Part shown: piece after piece, positions 27,301 to 39,189 of the stretch
Layout of the letters: every line of letters starts with the position of its first letter
Position numbering within the stretch: position 1 is the stretch's first letter
From: Hyaloscypha bicolor E
Lineage: Eukaryota; Ascomycota; Leotiomycetes; Helotiales; Hyaloscyphaceae
Reading direction: 5' to 3'
Length of the DNA stretch: 64,000 nt
Assembly (NCBI RefSeq): GCF_002865645.1
Contig: NW_020194615.1
Coordinates: 1-64,000, forward strand
Position numbers and translations under genes: made by a program
The notes under the pieces: model-generated
Database searches by the model: none
What the model saw: the letters and a program-made list of their open reading frames with translations, nothing else
Told to the model about the DNA's origin: nothing

Positions 27301-30300
27301 AGAGACGGACGCATTGTTGCTAAGATGATCGATGGTTGTGGTAGCTCTGGATATCATTGTCGTGCCTTGGTGAGCGATAACGTCCGTTGTATCTGGTAGA
27401 CTGAAATCGAGACCGCTGAATCCTGTGTCTCTGAGGATTTTGTCCCATCTTTCCTCCGATATGAGAGGAGAGTCTCTCCGATCTTCCTCCTCGCCGAACC
27501 ACCCTAGTGATGTTAGTTTCCATTCACATCTAAATCAGTGAAGCTGGGTTCAGCGGCAGCTCTCAAAGAAACTTACATCCGTCAAAAATACCAAATATAT
27601 TAGTGAAGCCGGCAATTTTAGGTATCAACTCAATCAGAAGTAGCGTACCACCCGGTTTCAGAAGTCTCCGAACATTAGCCATTGTGCGACTCATGTTTTT
27701 TGTTGCATGCAGCACATTAGCAGCAATTACAAGATCATAATATTCCGCCTCAAAGCCTTGAAGGTCAATATCCCTCTCTATATCCAGCTTCCTATAGCTG
27801 ACGAGGTCACCCCATGCGGTTGTTTTTTGTTGAAGCTTCTCGAAGAATCCCGTTGTGATATCAGTGACATGATAGGAGAGGAAGCGAGGCGAAGTGCTGG
27901 AGTCCATGCCCCCAAGCGCTGTTAGTATTGGGAGAGTGGCTCCTCCAGTGCCAGCCCCAACTTCTAGGGCTCTCAGGTGTGGATTTTTGTGGGCGAGGAG
28001 GTCGACCAAAATTGTAGCTTGCTCATCTATTATGCCATTAGCTCCTTTCATTGTTTCACGGTCTCCCTATAGATGGCACTTCTATGAGAAATTATGGACA
28101 ACTTACTGTCTCTGATTAGCATAAATTCTTGGAACTTGGCGCAAATTGAAGAGGAGGTGGTTTTCCCACTTACCATTGACGCGTCATTCGCGTGTTGTTG
28201 GCATAATACCGACCCAACTCATCATTTCTCATTGTCAGCGCCAGGGGGTCAACTGTTCCCTCAATAATACCCTGAAACTGCTCGCCGACGACGACGGCAA
28301 AATTTCCTTCGTCGCCAGAGTTGCGGGCCTTCTCCAATATTACTTCACGCTCGGCATCGGTCTTCGTGAGCCAGCTAGAGACATCGAAAGGGACTTGACC
28401 ACTAGCCACATGTTTCACAACTCGTTGTAATGAGTGATACAGCTTGACGCCTTTGGATGATAATGTAGAAATGGCAGTTTCCGGGATGTGCTTCATTGTT
28501 GAATCGGCCATGTAATAGAATGCCTCGTCGATCAACGCTGCAAGCTGAGAATCTTCACTTGTTGGTTGAAAAGGACTACAATGTGCAGAAAATTGGGATG
28601 GAGACATTAGTGATACGTCAGGGCGGAGCTTAGTCCGATAGTAGGACTTTCTCAGTTTACCGATGCTTTGGTCTCCTGCCTGGCCATTCAAAGATGTCGA
28701 CTCGAGCCCATGAACCTCTAAGGAAGGGAAGTCAGGGTCAGCCTCACTATCATAGACATCCAAAGAGAATTTTGGATTTCGTGCGCTGCCTTTATTGATC
28801 GTAGCAAGTACGGAGAATTGGTGCTGTGTCTGCGGCGACAAGTTACTCGAGACGAACACACTCGAGATGAACGTTGGTACTGCGACCGTCTTGAGTTCCA
28901 TCCCAGCAATTGCGACGTGGAAGAAAGCGTCTAAAGTGGCGGGGTGAATGACAAAAGGACTATGATAGTTCGCTGGCATAACCTTTTCGATGTCCGGGTG
29001 GATGACCGTCCCCGTACTTCTTAAACAAGTCAGGTTCTCGCGAGCGTCGCCCACTCGTGCATTCGTCATGTTTGCGAAACTAGGACCATATTCAAGCCCA
29101 ATCTTTGCACATTGGGCATATAACTCAGATCCCGGAATCATATGAGTGCACTGTAACTCTGCTTCAAACTTCTGGTGTGCATAAGCAGATCGTGTCATCT
29201 CCATTTGCCTCTTGCCATCGATATCATTGAGCAGCGTTGATTGCCGAATGGATATCTGTCCACGGCAATGCTCGATCCATTTGCCTGTGCCTGATGCCGA
29301 ATACACGAAGAATTCGTGCCAGGTTCCAGAAGACGATCTAGAGCTCTCTGGAAATGGCTTCATGCATAACATTGTTTCGACTTGGCCAGATGGCTCGGGA
29401 ATAACCAGGGCTTGGGAAACATTGATCTGCCGAAGGTCGTACCCATCTATAGATAGGTTCATCTCCAGAGCCCGTTGACGTGCAGCTTCAATAGCCATAG
29501 ATATGTAGCCTGCTGCAGGGTAGATCACCTAGATATAGGTGTCAGTAACTGCTCGCAAAATATAATTTGTGAGACCTAGATATATTTTGGGGCGCAAGCC
29601 GACAGTTCTCAAGATCTAAGTCTACCTTCCGCACAAAACACGATACGCAAGTCATAGCACAAAACGAAATATGGAAAGCTAAGCTCACCAGAGACTGTAC
29701 TCTATGATCTCGGAGCCAAGGCAGTTCTGCAAGTCTGATCCAGTTTCGCCATCGAGGCTCAAGGGCATTCGAAAACTTTACCGATGCCCCGAGTAGATCA
29801 TGCCTCGGCCACTTTCTTAGTCGATAGTCCATATGTACTCGAGGCTCTGCCCAGTATCTCGTAGAATGGTTCCATGGATAGCTTGGCAATTTTACCAGTT
29901 GAGACGGATGTCCCTGGTGGGCAGCTTGATTCACCGCCTGGATATCGACAGCATATCCTCGGTCAAAGAGCCTGGACGCAAGTTTCAACACCGTATCCAC
30001 GGCATCCTCCTCCCTATTCAAGGCGGAAATGTATGATATTTTTGCCAGTGCAGGCTGGGACTGTATGATTTCTCTCACAGGCCCAGCCAGCCCTCCATGC
30101 GGGCCAATCTCAATCAGCAAATCTATGGAACTGATGTTCTTGGCTTGGGTAGACGCCCGGCCTTTGGACTTGGTACACATTTCGAGGAGTGCGTCAGAGA
30201 ATAGAACGGGCTTCGTCATATTCTCTACCCAATAGTTTGGCGTAATATCACCTGACTGAAGCTTTCGTCCAGTTACCGAAGAGTATTGCTCGTAACTTGG

Positions 30301-33300
30301 CTTCTGCGAGGGGTCTGAGCCTACACTTGCAGCTAACAATGCAACTTGATATTCTTCGGCGACGGCTTGCATCTTTGGTGAGTGGTAAGCGACATCGACT
30401 AAAAGCCTTCGAGCCCATATCCCCTTAGAGGCACACAAGTCGATGAGTTCATAGATCGTAAATTCATCTCCGGAAACCGTAAAGCTACGAGGGCTGTTGT
30501 GGCATGCGATATGAGCCTTTCCTGTTTGTAGCTGAGAAAGCAGTGCTACAACGTCAGATTTCGTAGACCGGACGGCGGCCATGGCTCCTTTGTGGAGGAT
30601 GTTGTTTCGTTTCTTAGTACCAACGACCAAGCCACGATGGTACGCAGTAGTGACAGCTCCTTTGAGACTCAAGGCTCCTGCTGCGTATGCCGCAGCAATC
30701 TCACCACTAGAATGACCTATGATTGCCGTAGGGGTGATACTCCAGGAGCTCAAAAGATCCACCAAAGCAATCTGAATGATGGTGCAAAGGGGCTGACTCA
30801 GAACCGCTTCATTAACTCGACTCAACGACTTATCCTTCCGGAGCTCCCCGACCACCGACCACCCGGCACCAAGAGACTCGAGTACTCCGTTACAAAGATC
30901 CAGTGACTTGCGGAACGGTTCAGTATCCAGAAGAGATCTTGCCATTGCATACCATTGTGCTCCTTGCCCAGTAAAGACGAAGCCCACTCTTGGTGATTTC
31001 GTGGAATGCGTGAGACTTGCTTGTTGAAGAGATGAAATGATCTGGGATAGAGATGAAGCTATCATTGATGTTTTCCAGGGGAGCAACGAACGATGCCTGC
31101 TCAAAGTCTCCGCAAGATTTTCCATGAAGGGTCCATTTTCATTAACGACTTCTTTTGAGAGGTGATCATGCAACTCCTTGAGATATTGCTTGCCGGTGTT
31201 CTCGTCATAAGCTGAGATAACATAGAGACGACTCTTTGGAGCCCATGTAGCTCGTGTGGAAGCATAGCCACCGTCTTCTACATCAACACCACCCGTGAGG
31301 GATGTTACTGAAGTATCAGGTGTGCTAACTTTCCGCGAAGATCCCTCATCGGAGAGGGTGTCATCATATGTTTTTGATTCCGGTGTGGAGTCTCCTGGAC
31401 CTGCCATGACAGTCTCCACTACGGTAAGTGCTCCACTGCAATCTCCATACTCCCGTGATTGCAGATAACCACGAACGTCTTCTACAATGACATGAGCATT
31501 CGTACCGCCATAGCCGAAGCTGCCGCGACGTATTAGCACTTTAGTTCTCATGAGTGGTGACTTTCTTGGAGTCGTTTCGAGAGCAATTTGTTCTGATAGT
31601 CATCTAGGCCAGCGGAATAAAGTGCTGAGACTGCTCAGAACACTTACTATTTGCGAGTAAGTATGAGATAGAATAGCCTTACCTGTTAATTGATGCCCTC
31701 AAAACCCCATTCTTGCGAATCCAAGGCAAGGACTTCGTGGGAATCTACATTGCTATTAACATTCAACTCACTATGTGTTTTGACTTCAAATACCTGCAGA
31801 TTCCACTTATCCAATGGGATGCGTTTATTCGGAGTTTCAAACCCAGAGTTTGGAAGTATCTGTTCTCGCTCCAACATAAGAATGGTCTTGATCAGCCCGG
31901 TCACGCCACTAGCACCTTCCTGTTCGCGACAACCTCGGGGTTAGCCTACTGCTTTTTCGGAGGTTTTGGGGTTGCTTCAGACGTGTTGGGATTCATGCTC
32001 TCTCAACACATGCATGCTTAGAGATGCGTGCTACGAATGTCTTGTTTGAGGGTAGAATCCGTGGTTTGAGGGTAGGTTTTGCTAATGAGAATGTCAAACT
32101 TACAAGGTGACCGACATTCGACTTGACGGAGCCAACCTGGATAGGGTCACTTCGTGCTTTGCCGAAGGTTTCGAACAAGGCAGAAGCTTCGACAGGATCG
32201 CTAGCCTGTGTTCCAGTTCCGTGAGATTCTACATATGTTGTTTCCAGTGGATCCAGGCCAGCCTGCGCATATACTTTACGTGCTAATGACTCCTGGGCTT
32301 TGGCGCTCGGAAACGTTACGCCAAGTGTTCTACCATCTTGGTTGATCCCTGTATTCCTTATGACGGCCCTAATCACGTTCCCATGCTTCAAAGCATCATT
32401 GAGGGGCTTGAGAATTACACACCCAACACCCTCCCCACGGCCATAACCGTTCGCCCTCTGATCAAAGCTGTGGCACCTGCCATCGGGAGATAGAAACCCC
32501 GCTGAAGTAACAAAGGTTAGTAAGTGTTGTGACGGATCCATGATAGTAAACATGTTCATTAAACTCAACATCCATCAAATATATTACCCGCAGTGGTAAT
32601 TCTGTGATTCGAAACAATCAATGCAGGGGCAAGAACGATAAAGCCAGAAGTGCTTACCAGAACTCAATGTGACAAAGCCATTTGGATCCAACATATAACT
32701 CACTCCCCCAACTATAGCAGAACTACATTCACCTGCTCTTAGCGACTGACAAGCAAGATGCAGTGCTACCAAGCTCGCGGAGCAAGCTGTATCCACCGTA
32801 AATGACGGCCCGGAGAGATCATAGAAATACGATAGCCTATTGGACAACATTGTGTGCCCGCCACCTGTCGTCCAACTATTCCGGGACCAAGTCAGTAATA
32901 CGCTTATGATATACTGTGTTATCAGAAACGTGGCACCAGGGATGAATTAGGGGGGAAAACATTCCGCAACGATAAAAAAGAAGACAGTACATACTACATA
33001 GGGATGGCATCTGGATCTTCTGATGTGACGTTCCACCAATCCTTACCAAAAGTCCCAATGAATACACCGACGCTCTCACCAGCAATATCCTCGATACGAA
33101 TTCCGGCTGTAGTAATTAGCGGTCACGTTAGGATCAATTAGGTTCGACCCACCATCTTCGAATGCTTCGTAGGAGCACTCAAGGAGAAGTCTCTGTTGTG
33201 GGTCCAGGGCCTGCGAGTCGAAGCTTATTACTATATTCGACTTGAAAGAAATAGATTGGACAAACTCACAGCTGCTTCGGCGACATTGAGGCCGAAGAAA

Positions 33301-33597
33301 GGTCCATCGAAATGTGCCAAGTCTTCCTTCAAGAAGAAGCCACCACGAATATTAGTCTTGATCTGTGAGCAATCTCTCTGCGTTGACGAGTTATATTCGA
33401 CTTACGGAACCGTTCCTTCCGCCATCTGGATGATAGAAGGCTTCCGAATTAAATCTGTTACTGGGAAATGGTGACCATGCATCCTTGCCTACAGCGCACA
33501 TTTCCCACAGCTTGTCAGGGTTTGTTGCTTCCCCAGGAAACCGCCCGGACAAGCCAATCACGGCAATAGGACCCATTTCGTCATTTAAGCATACCAT
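24386..33597 (-). CDS. Highly reducing polyketide synthase, KS-AT-DH-cMeT-ER-KR-ACP
   Basis: An iterative type I synthase of about 2,647 aa. It would build a reduced, C-methylated polyketide from malonyl-CoA, SAM and NADPH. Visible sites: KS C182 (VDTACSAS), H317 (HGTGT), H355; AT GHSSGE near residue 703; DH H1035 and D1240 (HPATLDAFF); cMeT SAM loop EVGAGTGG near 1,537; ER nucleotide loop STGALGQ near 2,075; [11 protein letters not shown] near 2,282 with Y2422; ACP S2599 (GLDSL). Exon model (+ coordinates): 33597-33406, 33362-33270, 33210-33153, 33106-32998, 32875-32658, 32501-32104, 31919-31772, 31592-29689, 29528-28174, 28134-28107, 28066-27577, 27503-26563, 26504-25659, 25606-24578, 24520-24386. 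Phases agree throughout, but 28134-28107 has an in-frame TAA (28,116-28,118). DH has Ser for Gly in HxxxGxxxxP. There is no thioesterase domain; the adjacent hydrolase may replace it. Confidence 0.93.
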
Positions 33598-34326
33598 ATT
33601 GCTTATGGTTGTTGGTGATGTTTATGTTCAGTGGACAGAGAGAGTTTGCGTTCCCTTAAAAAGCTGATTATTAAGTAGATCAGATGATTGCAATGTTGTT
33701 GCTAGAATATCGAAAGCCGTGGGGTAAGAGAAACCCCTGAGAATATTATGGATACAGAAAAAACGATTACGGTGAGGCTACAGCCTTTACAAGGCTTTGA
33801 TTTCACTCCTCGCTCCTTCATCTTTTTTTGGGAACACCTTCTATGGCAGAAGCCCCATGTCATTTTTAATGACTGCGCAAAAGGCTCGAAGTCTGACATC
33901 TCAGCTTTGAATTCAACCACATACGAAGCGAAGTTTACGGCGGCAAGAAAACTTGTCTGATAGGTTCTTCAGGTACAAACTATTTCGGACAACTTCGCAG
34001 AATGCACGAAGTCGCCAATAGCAAAGCTGGGTATGGACGACCTGCGAGACAAAGCTTCCTGGGCGGTAGGAGCATTTTCGGAAATGGTCTCCTCGTCCCA
34101 TCTTAAAATAACAGCCTCCCAGGATCGGAACGTACTAGTACCAGTCAGAAGGAGGCGCCGAGCATATGCAGAAGCATCCCAGGGGGTCTCTTAGTCACTA
34201 TACCTAATATAACTGCAGAAGGATGAGAGGATTTGGGCCCCAGCAATTCATACACGTGTCACCAATTCATTAGATAATGTAATGGATTGCGCCATGCGCC
34301 GCGTACACCGTTTTCCTTCGGTGCCT

Positions 34327-34359
34327 GGACATTTCGAGTCTGCTTCGCATCGAATGTCC
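34327..34359. promoter_or_regulatory. Imperfect palindrome, arms GGACATTTCGA / TCGAATGTCC
   Basis: The 10-11-bp arms differ by one extra T, with a 12-nt spacer. It lies 0.49 kb upstream of the hydrolase and 0.73 kb upstream of the PKS. It could be a dimeric factor site or a small foldback remnant; function is unknown. Confidence 0.45.
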
Positions 34360-34769
34360 CAGTCTCTATTCTTACAATCTAGGCCTAGAATAAAGATTAA
34401 GAGAGTATTCAAATGTACAGGGCATCTTGGAACAATTCAAGAGCTGGGGGGCCGAATCACGGATTGCAGTATGCGGAGCAATGGCAGGGTCTCTGACGAG
34501 CAGTCGCCTAGACTGCGTCTCTTGAACGTCCACACTGGGAAGGTGCATCTCGGGGAATCCCCAACCGAGATGCATGGCGAGGTAACATTTGAGGTGCATA
34601 AATCTATCGAAAACGTGCATCTTTCAGGCAATATTGTCAGAATTGCTTATCTCGATGACTTTTTGACCAATTGATGTATCAGGCACTGGTGCCGCCCCAC
34701 CGAACTTGCTCTTATAGAGTTGTAAATAAAAAGCAGATACAATCTAAGAGGGCATTCGACCTTAGAAAT

Positions 34770-34791
34770 TCGAAAAAGAAGTCTTTTTCGA
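34770..34791. promoter_or_regulatory. Perfect 9-bp inverted repeat TCGAAAAAG / CTTTTTCGA
   Basis: The two perfect arms are separated by AAGT and lie 59 bp upstream of the hydrolase start codon. As DNA it is a symmetric protein site; as RNA it would be a hairpin in the 5' leader. Function is unknown. Confidence 0.5.
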
Positions 34792-34850
34792 TGATAGTCG
34801 AGGATCTCCAAATTTAGCGCTAGATCTCTTTGGCATAGAAACTCGAAATC

Positions 34851-35562
34851 ATGTCGAAACCAAAGGTATTGTGCCTCCATGGGCTTCATACATCTGGAGA
34901 GGTAACTATCCGACTTTTACGCCCCTGCCAAGCATCTCGTAGAGCTGACTGGTTGTCAGATCTTTAGAGCGCAATTGGGACAATTGGTTACTCGACTTGA
35001 GGAAGAGCGAAATCTAGAACTGTACTTTATAGATGGTCTGATAGAGACGGAGGGCCAAGAAGACATGAGGAGCATGTTCCCGGAACCTTATTACTCTTGG
35101 TGCTCAATGTCATCGGATAACAAACTGGTCAACTACGAGTCAGCAAAGGAGGCCTTGGACTTTGTCCAAGATATTATCATGGAGGATGGCCCATTTGATG
35201 GAATCATAGGGTTCTCCCAAGGCGCGGCTCTGGCACTTGCCCTTCTCCTCCGATATACAATCGAACATCCACTGGATCCGGCTTATGCGATCTGCAAATG
35301 GGCGATACTCTTTTCGTGCGTGGGAATCGACCGGGAAAAAACCCAATTGGGCGATGACGGCCAGCTAAGCATTCCGTCTCTACATGTTCTCGATCAATCG
35401 GATAGTTTCCTGGGTGCTAGTGGATCAAAAGTGGCCTGCGAGCCGGGCTCCGCAAAGTGGATCTTGCACGACCGTGGACATGCCATTCCTAGAGATAATG
35501 TAACTGTTAATAGAATCCTGGATGCAGTTCAAGACCTACAACACAGGGCTATGGTAATTTAG
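34851..35562 (+). CDS. FSH1-family serine hydrolase (LovG-like), probable polyketide-releasing esterase
   Basis: 217 aa from exons 34,851-34,901 and 34,960-35,562 (58-nt intron, GTAACT...CAG, phase 0). The N-terminus MSKPKVLCLHGLHTSGEIF is the standard FSH1 (DUF341) start, with the first strand leading into the oxyanion loop. The alpha/beta-hydrolase triad is visible: S103 in GFSQG, an Asp in HVLDQSDSF (162 or 165) and H191 in DRGHAIPRD. Length is normal for the family and no signal peptide is seen, so it is probably cytosolic. Known relatives beside fungal HR-PKS genes (LovG in lovastatin biosynthesis) hydrolyse the product off the PKS acyl carrier, and this PKS has no thioesterase. It is divergent from the PKS across a shared promoter. 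The role is inferred; the family call is firm. Confidence 0.93.
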
Positions 35563-36100
35563 CTTGAGGGAATGGTGTCAGATTACTGGAGGACAAATTG
35601 TTGTATCCAAGGTCTTTGTCTCACTTTGAATCCAATCGCTTCTGATGTGCCCTTTCAGGGCTATGTGGATATTCTGACAAATACGAGAAGAACAGCACGA
35701 ACGTAAGGCTACCGGTGTTATCAGATGCTGGAATTGTTACGTCCACTGGACGTCAAAAGTCCCCGTTCGCCACGAGAGGGCGAAAAACCATCCCGAGGGG
35801 AAATTCTGGCAGTCAGGCGGCGCACCTCTTCGCAGTTAGAACAGATGTGGGGCTACCCAGAAGTACATCGATCCCTTTCAGTTTTAGCGGACCTATTGGT
35901 CAGCAGTGCAGTGGGTGCCCCGCGGTGATCTAAAAGAAGACCGGAGGCAGCACGACTATTCCTGGGCGGCTAAACTAACAAATGAGGCTAGCAGTGTTAC
36001 ACCCTGTTAGTGACGAATGTAGAAGCTCCCCAGACCGCCCATCTTTCAGGATGTTGCCATCTCCTGTCTTTCCATCTGGTATCATTCTCTCTTTCTTTCT
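35563..36100. other. Intergenic, hydrolase to MFS transporter
   Basis: 538 bp of normal composition. It is expected to hold the hydrolase terminator and the transporter promoter. Short open frames (such as 35,715-35,933) show no domain. Nothing else is seen. Confidence 0.5.
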
Positions 36101-38251
36101 ATGGTGCCAAGAATGGACGAGGCCGTTGTCTCATCAACGTTTCAGGATAATGGTTCATCTGACATCTCTCGGATGGACGAGAAGGCCGGATGCTTAGATG
36201 CAACGACATACACGGGAGTTAGCAAACCAGTGACTAAACTAGAGCCATGGTCAGGCCAAGCAGTGAAAGCACCGCGAAATGATATGATAGGGCATCTTTC
36301 TGCGCCACCGGTACATTTTACAGACGGCGATGAAGGGAACCCAAGGAACTGGACTGCTAAGAGAAAGGCGGCAATTGGGACGTTCGTCATTGCGGCAGGT
36401 TTTGTTGCGTAAGCACCCCCGTCTCCTTTTGCATCATAGTTTAGGCTTGCCTCTTCCATGTTCACTTTACCATCCATCGATTCATCCTTGAACTAACAGC
36501 TCAATAAGGACGCTTGGTAAGTGAAAAGTTCTTAAGAAAAGAAATTCTCGAATGTAGGAGGTTCTAGGAGTAAACTACTCAAGAAAAACCTCCTTTTCGT
36601 CAGATTCATACATGTCTTAGAGTATATGCCGCCTGGACCAAAGCCTCTACAGTTGAATTTCCAAACACGGTAAATTAATTCAGATATTGTCACGAACAGG
36701 GACTCCGATCTATATTGCAGCAGTTCCAAACATTGCAGTCGACTTCCGTATAGGCATCACTCTTGCAATCCTCCCCATCTCTCTCTACGCCTACGGCCTC
36801 GGCGTCGGTGCTCTGATCGCTTCTGCGGCGTCAGAGATATTTGGCCGTGTCATCGTCTATAAAGTCACTCTACCCCTCTCGCTCATGTTCACCATTGCCG
36901 GTGGGGCTGCTCACAATTACTCGACTTTGGCCGCTGCAAGATTTCTTGCTGGAACGCTGGCAGGACCATGTGTCTCATTAGGAGGTGGCGTGATGAATGA
37001 TCTCTGGAACCTCAGCCTTGAAAAGACGGGCACGACGTTCGGACTCCTGTATGCACTCGGAGTTATGTATGCAACGCAGACAGGACCTATGATCAGTGGG
37101 AGTCTGCTCACATATCATTCTTGGCGGTGGACGTTTTGGTTATCAGCCATTTTGATGGGGACTCTATCCGTAGTGGCTTTCCTGATTCCTGAAACATATG
37201 CGCCTGAAATCTTGAGAAGTCGCGCGAAGAAGGAGAATTTACCAGTCATGAAACGAGGAGACTCATGGGGGGTATTTCTGGCATCAATCGGTAGGCCTCT
37301 ACATATGATCATGGTTGAACCAGTAAGCACTGTCCCACTACTGTTCTTCAACCTGACTACCAAAATTAGAAAGCTGACTTGCCTCCGAGTTTGTACTACC
37401 AAATGGACTCGTACTTGCTGTCACCCAATCAGTTGTCTTTGCATAGTGAGTTCGCCGGCTACCGTTTCTCCTCACTTGGAAGTTGTAGACGCTGATATGA
37501 TTCTCTCAAGCTACGTCATTTACGCAATCCTTTTCGAACAAGTATATCACTTTAGTCAATACCAAGCCGGATTGACCTTCGCACCATTACTCGTCGGAGG
37601 GCTCGTCGCCGTTCCAGTGATGGGACTTTTCGACCGATTAACATATCAGACAGCGAGAGCTGAAGCCATTCGATCTGGTACTGAGGTTCAACCCGAGAAG
37701 AGACTGTACCCCGCAATGTTGAGTGTGATACTCTTTCCAATCTCATTATTTGTGCGTCCCCTGAACTTCTCCTCTTCCCTAGCGAGGAAAGCCCGCTATA
37801 TTTTGATTCGGGTTCTGGTTAGAATATACTTACACCATTGTAGTGGCTCGCATGGTCAGGTCGCTCCTCAGTCCACTGGATTGTTCCAGCGCTGTCAGGC
37901 ATATTGTTCGGCTTAGCATACGTTCTCAATATAGTAGCCCACTTCTTCATCACCTGCCCGACAGATCTCACAGCTAACAGTAACCAGTTGTCTATCTCAA
38001 TCTATAATAATGATGTCTACGCTGCTCATTACGGCGCATCAGTTCTTGCAGCCACAACCTTCTTGCGCTTCTCAATCTCATCATCGTTCCCTCTTTTCAC
38101 GCCACAGATGGTCCACAGCATTGGTTTTGCGTGGGCAACGTCATTAATTGCATTTATCACTATAGCTATGATTCCCATTCCGTGGGTGTTTTTCCAGTGG
38201 GGGCCGGTGTTGAGGAGCAAAAGTCGGTATTTACAAAACCGAGCGCTGTGA
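36101..38251 (+). CDS. MFS transporter, DHA1 type, probable polyketide efflux pump
   Basis: 529 aa from seven exons: 36101-36408, 36509-36516, 36700-37322, 37390-37445, 37511-37751, 37844-37933, 37988-38251. The frame is continuous only if the 8-nt micro-exon is included; it restores the string GFVATLGTPIYIAAVPN of transmembrane segment 1. The N-terminal tail of about 85 aa is hydrophilic, and PRNWTAKRKA precedes TM1, as in fungal DHA1 drug/proton antiporters. The loop after TM2 carries the family-like ASEIFGR. Twelve membrane segments are expected, with an ETYAPEILRSRAKK stretch in the central loop. It follows the hydrolase in the same direction and probably exports the cluster product or gives self-protection (inference). 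The RIP relics downstream begin about 330 bp after the stop. Confidence 0.92.
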
Positions 38252-38582
38252 GTTCCTATAACTTTCGAGACTTGTTGGAGATGGAGTCTCACTTGCGTAA
38301 ATGGAATAGTTTGTGTTGTACAGATGAAGAAACATTTGAAAAATTGGACTATACTTAAGGGAGTTAGAAATAGTGCGTGCTTATTATAAACCTGGCTTGA
38401 AAGAACTCCTAGTTGAATGTTAGCTAGAGTCGCGTTTGAACCTCAGAGCAGAGATCCAAGATGGCCGCATCGGAAATCGAAGAAATACAAAGCGTCGGAT
38501 ATATACTCTTCCCACTTGTAATAAAAATTGCACCGAGCCTAAAGTATAGTAAAAGTCGAAATCAATGTTGGGTCTGGAAACG

Positions 38583-39189
38583 GGGAATGTGTAAAACGAC
38601 CCCGGGTATTGATTGGGTGTCGATTGGGGCAGGGGTATTAACGACTTGTAATTAGCTATCTAAGCTCCCTAAAAATCTAAAGTTAGGTTTTTTTATATAA
38701 ATATAAGCTAGTATATTATAACTACTATATTATAATCAAGTGCTTCCTAGCCTATAATAAAAAGATTCCTTTAAATAGTTTTTTAATTTAAGGGAATTTA
38801 TATACTAATTAATTAGATTCTAGTTTTTAAACCCTATAGGGCCCTATAAATTAGGGGTTTATAAGACTCTCATATCCAGTTTTAAGGAATTATTTGCTAA
38901 ATTTCTGGGCTTCATTCTTAAGCTTACCTTTAGGTTATAAAATATGAAATTTTTAACTTCTTTAATATAAAGAGCTATTACTAGTCCAAATTTATTTAGA
39001 AAAAGTTTATATTTAAATAGCCCTTAATTATTGCTGTAAGTAAATAAAACAAATATTAAATTAAATTAAAGAAAAAGCCGGAGTTTTGGTGTTCCTGTCC
39101 GAGCAGCTCTACTTTGGGTTAGTAGCTAGTCTAGCCCCCAACGGGCACCCCAATCGACACCCGGGGGGGGTGTCGTTTTACACATTCCC
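38583..39189. mobile_element. Inverted-repeat (MITE-like) element, RIP-mutated core
   Basis: 607 bp bounded by perfect 18-bp inverted repeats (38,583-38,600 and 39,172-39,189; GGGAATGTGTAAAACGAC and its complement). A second matching inner block, GTGTCGATTGGGG, lies at about 38,608-38,620, with its complement at 39,149-39,161. The core (38,680-39,060) is AT-rich in the RIP style and has no coding capacity. No clear target duplication is seen, and the family is not identified. Confidence 0.75.

Larger units (their letters stand above)
33598..34850. promoter_or_regulatory. Shared divergent promoter region, PKS / hydrolase
   Basis: 1.25 kb between the divergent start codons of the PKS (-) and the FSH1-type hydrolase (+), so it should hold the promoters of both. 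It has normal base composition and no convincing gene: the 130-codon open frame at 34,282-34,674 has no recognisable domain. Two inverted repeats are listed separately. I could not pick out a paired CGG site for the cluster's Zn2Cys6 protein with confidence. Confidence 0.6.

Noticed and set aside
34282..34674. 130-codon frame in the PKS/hydrolase promoter
   Set aside because: No recognisable motif. It lies entirely in the divergent promoter and its composition does not look coding.
38461..38655. 64-codon frame after the MFS gene
   Set aside because: It runs across the left end of the inverted-repeat element and has no domain.
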